A stretch of DNA of 64,000 nt, taken from Echinarachnius parma (taxonomy: Eukaryota > Echinodermata > Echinoidea > Clypeasteroida > Echinarachniidae). The notes beneath the pieces were generated by a model, which ran no database searches, had not been told where the DNA came from, and saw only the letters and a list, made by a program, of their open reading frames with translations. This document shows positions 24,301 through 34,312 of the stretch, in pieces (positions within the stretch are counted from its first letter, which is position 1; every line of letters begins with the position of its first letter). The DNA is taken from the NCBI GenBank assembly GCA_037951105.1, contig JBAMJV010001284.1, forward strand, positions 220,001 to 284,000, read 5' to 3'. Both the position numbers and the translations under genes were made by a program.

Positions 24301-27060
24301 GTCTACTAATCTTGAATAGATTTCCTTTGTTTACGCTGCGAAACTCGCCTGAAAGCGGGGATTTCTTGGGTTTTCTTTCCACCACGCGTTTTCCCATAGA
24401 AACAATAATCACGGATGCGGACGAGTATCACAAGAGACATATAATTGCAAATTTTGTAATCGCAATCAAAAACACATAAATCGCTTCCACAAATCAGTAG
24501 TAAAACCAAAAACTGTATAATATTTAGACAGTTCAATAATTCAACTCTCTTTTACTTACTCGTGAAATTAGGCTCCGCCCTGTACAAACCTATGTAGCGC
24601 CTTCCATAGAGTTGTACATGGCGGAGCCTATATTCACGAGTAAGTAAAGAGAGTTGAACTTCGCCAACTCTCTTTACTTACTCGTGAAATTAGGCTCCGC
24701 CCTGTATAAACCTATGGAGCGCCTTCCATAGAGTTGTACAGGGCGGAGCCTTCATTCACGAGTAAGTAAAGAGAGTTGAACATTGATTTTCATAATTACT
24801 TGATGCAGTTTATTTCGTCTGGACGGTTCTTAGATGTTATTATTCTGACGAAATAAACCCAATCTCATAAATATTTGGGTTCATTTCGTCAGAGGAGTTT
24901 AGAATTCATTGATTTCACGAGTTAGTAAAGAGAGTTGGCGAAGTTCAACTCTCTTTACTTACTCGTGAATATAGGCTCCGCCATGTACACTCTATGGAAG
25001 GCGCTCCATAGGTTTGTACAGGTCGGAGCCTTATTTCACGAGTAAGTATAGATCGACAAATTTATCGCTTTCATGGCCTTTTTGACATTATTATTGTTAT
25101 TTTCACTGTCGGCATTCTAGCGATAGACGCGACCGATACGCGGTGCCTTAAGAGGCAAGAACACCGTAGCTCTACAGTAAAAGTTACTTACGGAAAATCA
25201 TTTTTTTTTGCACATAAAACACAACATATTTAGTATTTTGAGCGACATTTGTAGCCCTATCAATACATTTAGGGCTGTTATAATACTTTAACTCACCGAT
25301 CTCGTGTGTCACTATACATGTCATTCTATAATTACGGCGAATTGTGAGATTTTCCACAATTTTCCATCACTCTTCGTCGGTCTTTCGCCGTTCAAACTGC
25401 CGTTATCGTACACAGATGCAATAATTACGGTATCGCTAGCGTGCACACAAAAAAAAAAAAAAAAAAAACGACGCAAAATTTAAATGAGTTATTTGACTTG
25501 ACAAACTGTTACCGCTACCGAATAATTATTGGAATCACTGGCCCACAATTATTTGCTAAAAATGTAGCGGTAACAGTTTGTCAAGTCAAATAACTCATTT
25601 AAATTTTGCGTCGTTTTTTTTTTTTTTTTTTTTTTGTGTGCACGCTAGCGATACCGTAATTATTGCATCTGTGTACGATAACGGCAGTTTGAACGGCGAA
25701 AGACCGACGAAGAGTGATGGAAAATTGTGGAAAATCTCACAATTCGCCGTAATTATAGAATGACATGTATAGTGACACACGAGATCGGTGAGTTAAAGTA
25801 TTATAACAGCCCTAAATGTATTGATAGGGCTACAAATGTCGCTCAAAATACTAAATATGTTGTGTTTTATGTGCAAAAAAAAATGATTTTCCGTAAGTAA
25901 CTTTTACTGTAGAGCTACGGTGTTCTTGCCTCTTAAGGCACCGCGTATCGGTCGCGTCTATCGCTAGAATGCCGACAGTGAAAATAACAATAATAATGTC
26001 AAAAAGGCCATGAAAGCGATAGATTTGTCGATCTAGAGTAAGTAAAGAGAGTTGAACATTGACTTTCATAATTACTTGAAGCAGTTTATTTTGTTTGGAC
26101 GGTTCTTTGATGTATTATTCTGACGAAATAAACCCAATCTTATAATTATTTGGGTTTATTTCGTCAGAGGAGATTAGGAATGGAAAATGTTACGAATTGT
26201 CGTTCTGACGAAATAAACCCAATATTCTCGAAATGTAATATTTGTTAGTTTGTGGAAGCAGACACGCGACGCGCAATAGATCATATCGGCCGCAATTTGA
26301 CTTGTCAGCTGGTAGGAAGGTGTCCGGTTCGAACTGTCCCCCGGAGCCTTATTTCACGATAATGCCCTAAAGTGCAGGATACCCATTTTTGTTTTCAGCA
26401 CAATTCACAACCAGTCAACCCAGGCCAAGGGCCAATGAAATAACAAAAATATGCATGAATTACTCAATTGAATTAGCAATAGTTTTTCATGTCACAATGT
26501 CAATGTTGCGTTTTTATTTTAATTTTCTAATCCAGGCGATATTCATTCAGGACTATTCTGAGTTCCGACAATCGACACAAATTAAAGTTACAATAACAAA
26601 TAATGCAATGCAGGATAACCCAGATATGTTATTATGCCACTCAACTTCTCAAGTTATGACTTATGTTACATTGAAAGATGTGACATTTGTGTCACTGCGA
26701 CTGTGTGCGTGACTGAGCTGTGATCTTCGTGATGGTGACTGTCTTGTGACCGTGTCGTGTGCTGTGCATTTTGCAGCGCTGTGGCTGTGCTGCCGTGGCA
26801 TGCCAATGGAAATGCATGCACAACGCAGTGCAGTGTGTTGTGGCGATATCGTGATCGTGTGATTTTATGTTTGACACGGTGTATAACATCATAACTTCTC
26901 AATGAAACAATGTGGAGTGAATTTAAAAACACCCATAAGTCAGTGTATGATGCACATTCTATTCAACATAGATGGCTCTCAAAATGTAAAGAAATATTGG
27001 TAGAAAACAATGATATCATACCTGGAAATTTGCAAGTATTTCTTCTCTGTTCGCCGCCAT
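9362..27060 (-). CDS. FAF1: FAS-associated factor 1 (UBA-UBL-UBL-UAS-UBX protein), 16 exons
   Basis: Exons by splice sites and reading frame: 27060-27022, 22447-22275, 21196-21000, 20526-20429, 18497-18379, 17069-16880, 16570-16475, 15671-15545, 15260-15115, 14554-14400, 13233-13097, 12730-12642, 11572-11492, 10942-10853, 10168-9953, 9442-9362. They sum to 2034 nt (677 aa; human FAF1 is 650). Order: UBA about 3-50 (MAANREEILANFQ, then ACTGIENFEECLAHLEQNDW), first UBL about 100-195, second UBL about 218-290 (HQEWMGWP), acidic linker (DSSDSDEFEDA), UAS thioredoxin-like domain about 348-495 (NVFCSQLLCADSIV), coiled coil about 523-580 and UBX about 595-677 ending PQETLFVEER. FAF1 is a p97/VCP cofactor that binds ubiquitylated clients through UBA and acts in ER-associated degradation and death-receptor/NF-kB signalling. 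The usual UBX p97-binding FPR turn reads WPK here. Start chosen because exon 1 matches the family N-terminus. Exon 6 could instead begin after a CAG near 17055; exon 5 alternatives are given separately. Confidence 0.93.
9781..9865 (-). pseudogene. Tandem copy of FAF1 exon 15 3' end (UBX)
   Basis: Minus-strand reading gives KGFNPDTYEVLITWPKKD followed by GTAAAT in place of the donor GTAAGT. It aligns with the end of exon 15 (SKGYHKDTHKVLTTWPKRD). The 5' side carries an in-frame TGA, and no good acceptor tract is visible. It lies about 158 bases past the real exon end, so it is a local tandem duplication of the exon end plus donor. Most likely a relic; use as an alternative exon would need an AG such as the one just before GGTTCAATCC. 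Confidence 0.8.
10258..10853 (-). repeat. Tandem partial copies of FAF1 exon 14 (coiled coil)
   Basis: Downstream of exon 14 (10942-10853) the 3' part of the exon with its donor is repeated: one copy ends at 10707 and another at 10523, both reading ...IMKEQ(Q/R)EEQMKQAEEE followed by GTAAGCG. A fourth, shorter copy near 10258-10330 reads RIMREQREEQQLAGSEEPD and resembles an exon 14 to exon 15 blend. The copies have donor sites but no pyrimidine-rich acceptors, and spacing (146 and 184 bases) breaks the frame on read-through. The strand is strongly purine/pyrimidine skewed. Confidence 0.8.
11715..12510. mobile_element. TTAA-flanked element with poly-G/poly-C subterminal runs, family C copy 1
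   Basis: Ends are inverted: TTAACCCTAAAAAGACTGGG on the left and CCCAGTCTTTTTAGGGTTAA on the right. Each end carries a G run facing a C run (11758-11791 and 12465-12494), which would form a GC hairpin. The interior has a doubled ATGCTAATTAGAGCTAATTA block and GGTCACGTGACTT. Similar ends and interior occur at 32634-34099. It lies in a FAF1 intron and has no coding frame. Confidence 0.85.
12950..13045 (-). mobile_element. tRNA-derived SINE head
   Basis: On the minus strand a tRNA-like segment has an A-box-like TGGTTTAGTGG (complement of 13020-13030) and a canonical B box GGGTTCGATCC (complement of 12977-12987) at tRNA-like spacing. The 3' side runs into AT-rich intron sequence rather than a clean acceptor stem with CCA-type end, so a SINE head is more likely than a working tRNA gene. 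It sits within FAF1 intron 11. Confidence 0.6.
13322..13400 (-). pseudogene. Tandem copy of FAF1 exon 11 5' part
   Basis: The sequence around GTGGCTGATGTCACACTTCC and TCCTAGTGCACACTTGTAAT repeats the first about 75 bases of exon 11 together with the acceptor CTCAGATTATTAC. It lies about 165 bases upstream of the exon in transcription order. It has an acceptor-like end but no matching donor, so it looks like a partial duplication relic. Confidence 0.8.
14110..14390. repeat. Dispersed repeat of the 'ggccag/gggcaagt' type
   Basis: Related to stretches at 20090-20425, 20800-20990 and 28940-29110 by recurring GGCCA/GCCCG cores and ends resembling GGGCTCGACACT / AGTGTGAAGCCCT. It lies against FAF1 exon 10 (exon end 14400). 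Non-coding; diverged. Confidence 0.45.
15961..16226. repeat. Two-copy direct tandem repeat of about 137 bp
   Basis: The segment from TATGTAAGTTCATTAATACC to AACATTACGCTTCAATT occurs twice back to back with only a few differences. It lies in FAF1 intron 7 and contains no exon. The high identity points to a recent local duplication. Confidence 0.9.
16725..16745. repeat. Poly-C tract
   Basis: A run of about 21 C in FAF1 intron 6, a G-run on the coding strand. No inverted partner is visible nearby. Confidence 0.85.
17210..17500 (-). pseudogene. Two decayed copies of FAF1 exon 6 (second UBL)
   Basis: Upstream of exon 6 (17069-16880) two diverged copies lie in the same orientation. Copy one (about 17340-17210) shares CATTCTCAGACCGTCTGATG and reads RLMRQMELVITH before a frame break. 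Copy two (about 17500-17390) shares CAGTTTATAACC and AGAGGGCTGCATCTGCGAGA with exon 6 positions and has stops. Neither encodes an intact ubiquitin-like domain. Confidence 0.75.
18120..18345 (-). pseudogene. Two partial copies of FAF1 exon 5 tail
   Basis: Exon 5 (18497-18379) ends ...RTCPRAPNGEE and donor GTAAGT. Copy one, about 18339-18295, reads RAYLRTSNGE and has acceptor CTAG and donor GTAAGTG with phases 2 and 1, so it could in principle be spliced in. Copy two, about 18215-18124, reads SPTVVAREDATSQTLTRAPN and ends in GTAAGT, but its phase does not match the next exon. They could be optional linker exons or relics. Confidence 0.65.
20090..20425. repeat. Dispersed repeat with inverted ends, abutting FAF1 exon 4
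   Basis: Begins GCAGGGCTCGACACTCGCAC and closes AAGTGTGAAGCCCTGC, with many GGCCAG/GGCCC cores between. The right end lies only a few bases from the exon 4 donor (20428). Non-coding; similar stretches at 14110-14390 and 28940-29110. Confidence 0.55.
21766..21935. mobile_element. Short fold-back MITE, family D copy 1
   Basis: Ends GGGCCCGTTGTGCAGAAAGA and TCTTTCTGCAACGGGGCC are inverted; the middle holds CAAATCTGATTGGTT and AATTAATTGCAACTTT. A second copy with the same order of motifs is at 45811-45965. No coding frame. This copy is in FAF1 intron 2. Confidence 0.85.
22085..22150. repeat. Interstitial CCCTAA telomere-like repeats
   Basis: Several interrupted CCCTAA units. Shorter groups of the same hexamer lie at about 24163-24180 (as GGGTTA) and 62981-62998. 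Too short and degenerate to be a chromosome end. Confidence 0.7.
23055..23277. mobile_element. Fold-back MITE, family B copy 2
   Basis: Same ends (GGCCCGTATTCACAAAGGAG and its complement) and same middle as 7428-7640, with extra GG(T)TTCAAACC near each arm. Lies in FAF1 intron 1. The arms match each other closely. Confidence 0.9.
24844..24893. repeat. 50-bp hairpin, TCTGACGAAATAAACCCAAT arms
   Basis: Arms TCTGACGAAATAAACCCAAT and its complement enclose a few bases. A second complete hairpin is at about 26119-26168 and a half copy near 26205-26223. Function unknown. Confidence 0.8.
25049..26035. mobile_element. 987-bp near-perfect palindromic transposon with 9-bp target duplication
   Basis: The left arm starts TAGATCGACAAATTTATCGC and the right arm ends with the complement (...GCGATAGATTTGTCGATCTA). 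Arms of about 470 bases match almost completely, including mirrored poly-A/poly-T runs, around a spacer of about 45 bases near 25520-25565. Direct repeats GAGTAAGTA lie at 25040-25048 and 26036-26044. The 9-bp duplication fits Mutator-like elements. No protein coding; frames seen on both arms are mirror images. Confidence 0.9.
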
Positions 27061-27145
27061 TGTTGTTGATGTCGTAATACTGAGCATGCGCTCTGCATCA
27101 TTAAATGGCCCTTATTATTATGCACAGCTGGTGGTGACGTCATAA
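27061..27145 (-). promoter_or_regulatory. FAF1 promoter-proximal region with CRE and NRF1-like sites
   Basis: Immediately upstream of the FAF1 ATG. A palindromic CRE TGACGTCA lies at 27135-27142 and an NRF1-like GAGCATGCGCTC at about 27082-27093. The start codon itself is in an AATGGCGGC context resembling YY1 sites that often overlap start regions of housekeeping genes. No TATA box stands out. Sites are read by eye; the transcription start is not known. Confidence 0.5.
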
Positions 27146-28394
27146 TAATGGTCTTGGTTACCTGGCTCAATCCTAAGCTATTCATGTTTATTTTTCATAA
27201 TTATGAATATATAATGAAGTATCTAAATCGCTAAAAGTATAGAATATGAATCTGCACATTTCCTTTACATTCTGTGCGTGCGAAACGTAACAGAAAGGAA
27301 CGCAAAAATAGCTTCATATACTGAGGCTCTGAGCTCAAATGTGACTTGTTCGGACGTGAAATAAAATTCGGATGCACAGTGCAGTACACAGCTAAACGGA
27401 GTTAGTTAGTATCCGCCCACTTATTTTGATCTTCCCCGTTGTTTTGTTTATGTATTTGATTGTAATAATGATGCGTCATATAGATGTATGACAATTTATC
27501 AATAAAAAAAGTTCTCTAGCGGGCAACGTGTCACGACTTGCAGCTCATAATCAGGGAAGTTCCATGTCTGTGGACTTTAAATTGCCCTGGATATATCAAA
27601 ATATGATGTTTGTCTCAGTATAGTCTAGAGATATCAGTAGCAGCAGGTCGGAAGCTAGCCGGTTAAAAACATCACAATTCATTTGTCTGGCGAAGGATAT
27701 ACTTAGACATTATTTATAGTTTTTTTGTGATTTATATTGAGTTATTAATAGTTGGTGGCCAAAAGGAGAGTATCGTCAAACTTCCCTTGGAGCATTTTGG
27801 AAGAGAGCGATCGACCAGTAATTTTATATATAACATTCAAGTGCGATGTAACATTATGTGCCCAGTGAACATAATTAATTTTAGGTTTATACAATTCAAG
27901 CGAGCGACATGGAACCACCATTGTAGCTAGTGGTGAACATTATAAATAGGCCCATCAATCTATATGCACATTTTAAAACTCCCCGTGGAGCATTTTGGAT
28001 GACAACGTGCGCGAGTGAATACCACCGTTAATTAGTGCAGGTGCCTAGGTGATTGTTCAGTATATTCATCAGAATAACGATGCTGATTCACTGAAGACAA
28101 CGAAAGGATAAGACTGACCGTGCCCATATACCGCCTTTAATCTGTCAAGGTACGTATACGATGTTTTTCCTGACAACTATGTCATTAATACTAGGCCTAT
28201 AAAGTATGTACTAACAAAAAGAAGACTATTGAAATAATAGTGATTGATGAAGCCCTATATACCCCGGCCTTCCGCCACTGGTTAATGAATGTAATTATAT
28301 AAATCAACAAATTTAATATCCTTCTCAATAAACATATTGTAGTTTTTATGTAACGTAAACAAAATACTCATGATTATTATTGTGCTTAGATAAC

Positions 28395-28608
28395 CAGTGG
28401 CGTAGCCAGAAATTATATGTTAGGTATAGGGGTGGGGGGGGGGGGGGGGGGGGGAGTTCCAACAATAAAAAGCAAAATATACCCACTACAACCGGCTAAC
28501 AAGCAACTCCTAATTGCCACAAAATAAAACAAAATTAAAAGAGTGGGCACTGAGCCCCGTACCCCCTGTAACCCCCCCCCCCCCCCCCCACTCCTCGCTA
28601 CGCCACTG
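28395..28608. mobile_element. CAGTGGCGTAGC-end short element, copy 1
   Basis: Ends CAGTGGCGTAGCCAGA and CTCGCTACGCCACTG are inverted. The interior has a G run near 28434-28454 and a C run near 28570-28590, which face each other. No coding frame. Relatives at 39822-39976, 48779-48994, 49659-49967 and about 50183-50415. Confidence 0.8.
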
Positions 28609-29781
28609 ATGATCACATTCATGCATGCACATGTTTATTACATGAATATAGGAACAGTGAGGTTTCCGTCTAAAACTCCATACATATATTTTTTTTCTTT
28701 ATTAGACATTCATAATCTTTTTATTAGATAACAATTATGACGAAATAATAATTCCCAGGTTAGTTCTCGCATCGCGTTATTGGGAAATAATTGTGCACAA
28801 TTAGTTGGGATTCCCAAATCGTGATATCGAAACGAAAACTTGAAAGGATGTGAATACATTATCTTTTATATGTTAAAAAGTACACTATCGTTTACAATTG
28901 AAATATTGTTATCGTTTTCCTATGCCCAGATGTGCAATTACAATAATATTGAGACTTTTTCCAATTTTGGTGGCCCCGAAAACAAATTGGTTATCTATAA
29001 AAACAAAGAAAAACATTAAACATTTACTGCCTTGTGCATGGGGAGAAGACAATTTGGCAGGAGAGCAGTTGGTGGCCCGAAATTAATTTGTAGTGGTCCC
29101 GGGCCAGCGGATATAATGGACGAGGCATATAAGGCGGGCTTGATGGCTGCCCCGCCCCCTCCCCCTCCTCCAAAGATGTGAAAACACCTTCATATTCGGA
29201 AAAAACCCTTACATATTTGGGCAAAACATTCATATCATAATCAGATAATTGAATACAGGTTACTTTGTGTCAAAATAAGTCTATTTGGGGGGCAAAATTC
29301 ATAATTTTTGCTAATGACATGACATGCAGACCCCAATCGTACGCGACCCCCTCGAAATGAAATTTTCCATATACGCCCATAATGTATACTTATATTGGAA
29401 ACAGTATCAATCATTATAATTCATTAATGTGACCTATACGTTTCGATCAATCCTACTTTCGTTTCAGTAAAAATGAATATTTTGTTCAATTTGTTAACAA
29501 TTATCATTAGCGTTGTTTATATGTTTGTATTGCCTGGTAAAAGCAACGATACCATAATGAAATAATTCTTTAAACATGTTATAGAGGATACGTTTTTGTT
29601 TTCTTTTACAGGGTCGAAAATTCTGCTGCATCATGAAACTATTGTAGATTATATCGAAGTGATTTATGCGGGGGCGGGTTTCAATTTGTACCCGTTATAT
29701 GATTATGATAATGAGATATAAATATAACGTTGTTAGTATTTATGTATTTCTAATATCTGGTAAACACGATTAGAACAAATA

Positions 29782-30231
29782 TTAAAGGGTATACCACCAC
29801 CCAAAAATAATATTCTTATTAAAGAAAGGTAACATCTTTAGTATTCCATTCCATCAACAAGTTCACAAAAATATGTTTCCATAAAGAAAACAAATATTAT
29901 TGGAAACGCATCACCATTCTATCATGCGTTCATGCGGTCTGAATTACGCAGACTGCTATGTGTGCGGTGAATTGCAATGTATGCAGAGCGAACGAATCGC
30001 CCGGGAATCTATTGTTTACAAACGTGCGCGTGAATATAGCATTGGCGCACTCGCAAATGGTTGGCCCGTATGGAACCAGGAAATAGCAGTGGTTCCATAA
30101 GTGGTGGAAATTAATTGCTTTGTTTATGAATTACACAACCCTTTGCAAAATGTTAGGTATCTATTTGATATCACAAAACGGTACCAAAACATATACTAAT
30201 GTGTTGTTCTTTGCATGGTGGTCCCCTTTAA
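29782..30231. mobile_element. TTAA-flanked element, family E copy 1
   Basis: Starts TTAAAGGGTATACCACCACC and ends GGTGGTCCCCTTTAA. The same interior occurs in the opposite orientation at 36493-36859 (GTTCACAAAAATATG, ATATCACAAAACGGTACC). No coding frame. Confidence 0.8.
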
Positions 30232-30853
30232 TGCGTTCTTCAAAGAGGGTTGTTTTTTTCATTGAAATTCCTCCTACATCACCATTAATCATGTTGTATT
30301 ACCTGGACGTACGTGGTCGCTGCATGCGGGGGCGGGGTGACTTGTGTAAAAGAGTGGGTAGTATAATCAACTACCGGTATATCTACGCTGTCTTATTACT
30401 AGGTGGATTGAACCCCGATTGAACCACGTTGCTACAAACTAGTTGTCATGGTTTAGATGCACCATGAATCACAGAATGTTTATTACATAGTCAATTCTTT
30501 ATAAAAAATAAAGTGTTATTAACTCTTCGTAGAAAAAAGAAGTGGATTTACTATTTTTACGTTACATGCCCCTTCAGAGCTCGGCCGCGAAACACTCCGG
30601 CAAACTTAGCTTGCCGGACCTAGTTACTATTGTTAAGCTTGCCAACGGGGAGTCTGACGTCATACGCATATTATTTGCATACATTACAGAAGCGGTCTAT
30701 TGATTAATAACGACCCATTGCAAAGACATTCTTTTTTGTTTGTATTTACATGTATATATATACATTTTTAAAAATTGTTTTCTACAGTGTATACTTGAAG
30801 TGGACAGTATTGAAACTGGCAGCAATAAAACAAATAAATGTTTATCAAAACAT

Positions 30854-31234
30854 TTAAAGGGGCTAAGTAACATTGTCCAAATCCTAAAAACTTACTTGGA
30901 ACTATAGTGGTTCTCTCATACCTATTCACATTAACAATAAAAGCACGGGACAGGTTTCGGTTTTTCAAATTTCCATTTCGTTCAAAATATATTTACGATT
31001 GAAGTGTTCAGATATGAAATTGTCTACGGGATAATTTCATGCCGTGTACAAAGTAAGTACAATGACTTAGTGAATATCACTTCGCACTTTTGCTCAAATC
31101 TCAGCCAAATAACATCCTATCAACGTTAAATGTTCACACATTACTTTGTGGACATATCAGATCACACCAATACACATTTTATTAATCACTCATCACTTTT
31201 TGCACTTGCCAACAAAGTTACTAGATCCCTTTAA
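30854..31234. mobile_element. TTAA-flanked short element, family A copy 2
   Basis: Same family as 3615-3973, starting TTAAAGGGGCTAAGTAAC and ending TAGATCCCTTTAA. Closest to the copy beginning at 63148, and lacks the 113-bp insertion seen there. Confidence 0.8.
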
Positions 31235-31699
31235 CGGGGTCACAATGATCTTACGACTGGTAAAATTGAAAGTAAAGGCCGTAAATACTTGAGGACGCCG
31301 TAATACAATACAGAGTATCAATACCGTATTTGTACTGGAAGGCGACAGTGAAACAACTGGAAGTCTGGAACATAACATAATTAAAACACATACTAGCAAT
31401 TGGGGTCAATATAGTTATTCTATTGTCCTATATACCGCATTCGATTACAAGTAGTCACTTTTCTCGACCTGGAAGCATTGACGGACCAATAAATCCGGTC
31501 ACAGGAACTTACTTACGCAAGGATCGGAAGGGAAATTCTGCGCTATAGAAACACAAAGATTAAAGCTGCACCTGTAAAGTGTCAGATATTGCCCCAAATG
31601 ACATTTGAGACTTCAATCCTATACCAAAATCATTGTAATATGTAATATATGTCTGAATGTTGTGTGAAAGTTTCAATGAAAAATAACACTGCTTTCCTG

Positions 31700-31980
31700 A
31701 ATTCCTGGTAAAAAAAAAAAAAAAAAAAAAAAAAATTTGCGTCAGCAGTTTTACAACTAATTACAGTGACGCTTATGACGTTTATGACCGTCTGTAGACG
31801 CTCTTGAGCTGTATGATTATCAATGATAGATATCTTTATACTAAAGGGGCATTTGAAAAGATCTAACCCCTTTTTTAAATTCTTCTCTTACCATAAGGTA
31901 AACAACACGGTAGAAGAGAAATGTGGAAGCTCAAAGTAATTTTGGTGGAGTTAGACACTTTACAGGTGCACCTTTCAGCA
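31700..31980. other. Poly-A tract and AT-rich filler
   Basis: An A run of about 25 at 31711-31735. Flanks include inverted CACCTGTAAAGTGTC (31569) and GACACTTTACAGGTGCACCT (31955-31972), so 31568-31973 is probably one more inverted-end element with about 20-base ends. Confidence 0.5.
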
Positions 31981-32633
31981 TGTTCAGTAACCATGGTCAG
32001 GTATAGTCTGCGGCTTTGCGCACTATAAATGAAGTCTTTATGTGCCAATTTTGTTTCATCACAACTTGATGTGAAGCCATTTTGTTTGAAATGCTATAGG
32101 TTCACTTTAACCCTTAAATTTCAATTAGAAAATGTGTGATGACTCACACAAGACACAGTGCATTATTTATGCTTATTATTATTTTTAAGAGGAAGAAGTC
32201 GTGATTACGAATGTACATACAATTTTCGAATGTGTTTGATATTTATCATTTGATACTGATCAATACAAATTGAAAGATAAGAACAACATTTAAGGAAACC
32301 CCTATTCATCGTTATAACTGACCAATGTGTCACACAGCGTTCAAACTGAAGGCATACAAAGGGGGTACAAAGGGTTAATACTCCAAGAATAATGTGATGC
32401 TGAAAGGACGTTTGGGCTTGGTCGCTATATTTTTAATTTTTTAAAGATATTAAGAGAGATTTATTTATTTTTTTAATCGTAAAATTTCGTCTTTGAACAA
32501 AAACATGTTACAAAAATAGCAGATCAATCAACGATGTACAAGCTCGAACTTTTTGTTCTACATTTGCACACAACATTACACGCACAAAAATAATTGACAT
32601 AATTGAATACCCACAATGATAACTTAACCCTAA

Positions 32634-34099
32634 AAAGGCCGGGCTATTTGAGGTCTTTCTACGGCCGGGGGGGGGGGGGGGGGGGGCATTATGGCCCCCT
32701 TAAGATCTCGGCCGCGAAGCAGCCGATCGCCGTGAAAATTTGCACGCATGATAAGTGAAGTGTATAGAATACAATTGTAATTTTAATTTTTTGAAAAATG
32801 TATTCATTTGCATATTTATGGTAATTTATGCAAATAAGGTCATGAAATTCATATTTTCACCCATAAATCATATATATTTATTTTTTTATTTTTTTTATTT
32901 CCACAAATGGGCGGAACACCCTAGTCAGCGCAGCTGTTTTTCATAGGGGTCCAATTAAAAATACATGACATTTTTAAAACAAAATAAAACATGACAATTA
33001 ATAAATTAATACAAATTAATAGAACTAAGTTAATGATACATTGTACAAAAAAGAAAACAAAAAAAGAACAACAACATCCCCCCCCCCCACCCACAGAAAA
33101 GATTACTATAACGGGGCCCTACCCTTTAACAGCACATTGTCCTAAAAATTCATCATATCTATCAAAGTAGCGTTTTGTAATGAATTCAATCTTTTTAAAA
33201 ATGTTTCAATCGATGGACTATACTTCATGTCGTCAGAAAGACTATTCCACAATTTACTTCCTCTAAAAGAAATTTTCCTTTTGTCATAATTTGTTCTAGG
33301 TCTATTAATCATTAATTGTTCACCAGTTCTTGTTTGATATACTTTATCACGTCTCCTAAAAATAATACTTATATATGAAGGACAGTTTTTATTTATAGCT
33401 TGATAAACAGTATGTGCTAACTGTTTTATCATTCGGAGTTCCAAGTTATCTAAATGTATTTGTTCAAACAGGGCTACAGTTGGGTACATATAATCAACTT
33501 GAATTACTACTCTCAAAAAGCGATTTTGTAATGTTTGTGATTTTGTAATGTTTGTAATTTATTCTTTATAATTAAACATTGGTTTTCACTACATATATTC
33601 TTTAGAGCATTTGGAATGATAATACGACAACAAAATTTGGAAGAGCCAGGTTCTTCCTTATGTTTTCTATTGTTTTGATAATTTCTTATGTATTTCTTTG
33701 CTTTTTTACTTATGTATTTTATTATTTTTGTTGTTTATTTTATTTCTAACTATAATTCAACTATTTAGAACCCCAAAACAAACATATAAAATGTAAACAA
33801 GACCAAATAACCAATGATATACCTCTTTTTACGAAAACTGATATTTCCATATGTTTTGTACACAAATTACGAAATTGAGCAATTTTCGGGCTGACATGCA
33901 TAGACAAAAGGTCACGTGACTTCGTAACGGTAGGTCCGATTTTCAAAATTTTTGTTTTAAAATATGCGCAAGACCCGAAAGAAAAAAGTCACCAAGCAGC
34001 GGCGCGTCATCTTAACGCTTTTTGGAGCAATCAAACAAATCGCGGAGGGGGGGGGGGGGGGGGGGTGCCATTATGGCCCCCCGGCCTTATTAGGGTTAA
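32634..34099. mobile_element. TTAA-flanked poly-G element, family C copy 2, with nested LINE fragment
   Basis: Ends TTAACCCTAAAAAGGCCGGG and CCGGCCTTATTAGGGTTAA match 11715-12510, as do the GATCTCGGC and GGTCACGTGACTT blocks. Long G runs occur at about 32669-32686 and 34047-34065. The extra length comes from about 600 bases of LINE sequence near 32940-33545 inside it. Confidence 0.8.
33142..33516 (-). mobile_element. Non-LTR retrotransposon ORF2 C-terminal fragment
   Basis: A 124-codon frame with the conserved tail seen after many LINE reverse transcriptases: NCPSYISIIF, then a basic tract, KISFRGSKLWNSLSDDMKYS and a final FLKRLNSL. No polymerase domain is present on the 5' side, so this is a truncated dead copy. 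Confidence 0.75.
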
Positions 34100-34312
34100 A
34101 ATGATCCAATTAGTTTGTCAATTCAACCAAAATCACTTGGATCTTTCCCACTTCTCTTGCCCAGTTGTTCCTTGTTGTTTGGCTTATACAGAATAATGAC
34201 ATGGGTTTTGATTTGTCAAATGTCTTCCTATATAGAGTTATTTTATATTAAAATTGAAAGCGTACTGGGACGCTTTGCGACGGAAGTCACAAGTATTCTA
34301 TTCGGATACTTT

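Larger units (their letters stand above)
24541..26060. mobile_element. Cluster of three related hairpin elements, the third interrupted
   Basis: Three copies of a roughly 115-base palindrome bounded by CAACTCTCTTTACTTACTCG and its complement, with an inner GGCTCCGCC/GGCGGAGCC pair: 24541-24657, 24665-24779, and 24947 onward. The third is split by the 987-bp palindrome and resumes at 26036. The flank GAGTTGAACATTGA...TTATTCTGACG occurs both at 24772-24848 and 26047-26124, so part of the block is also directly duplicated. Confidence 0.8.

Noticed and set aside
25578-26069. Paired frames on both strands around 25.6-26.0 kb
   Set aside because: Mirror products of the two arms of the 987-bp palindrome.
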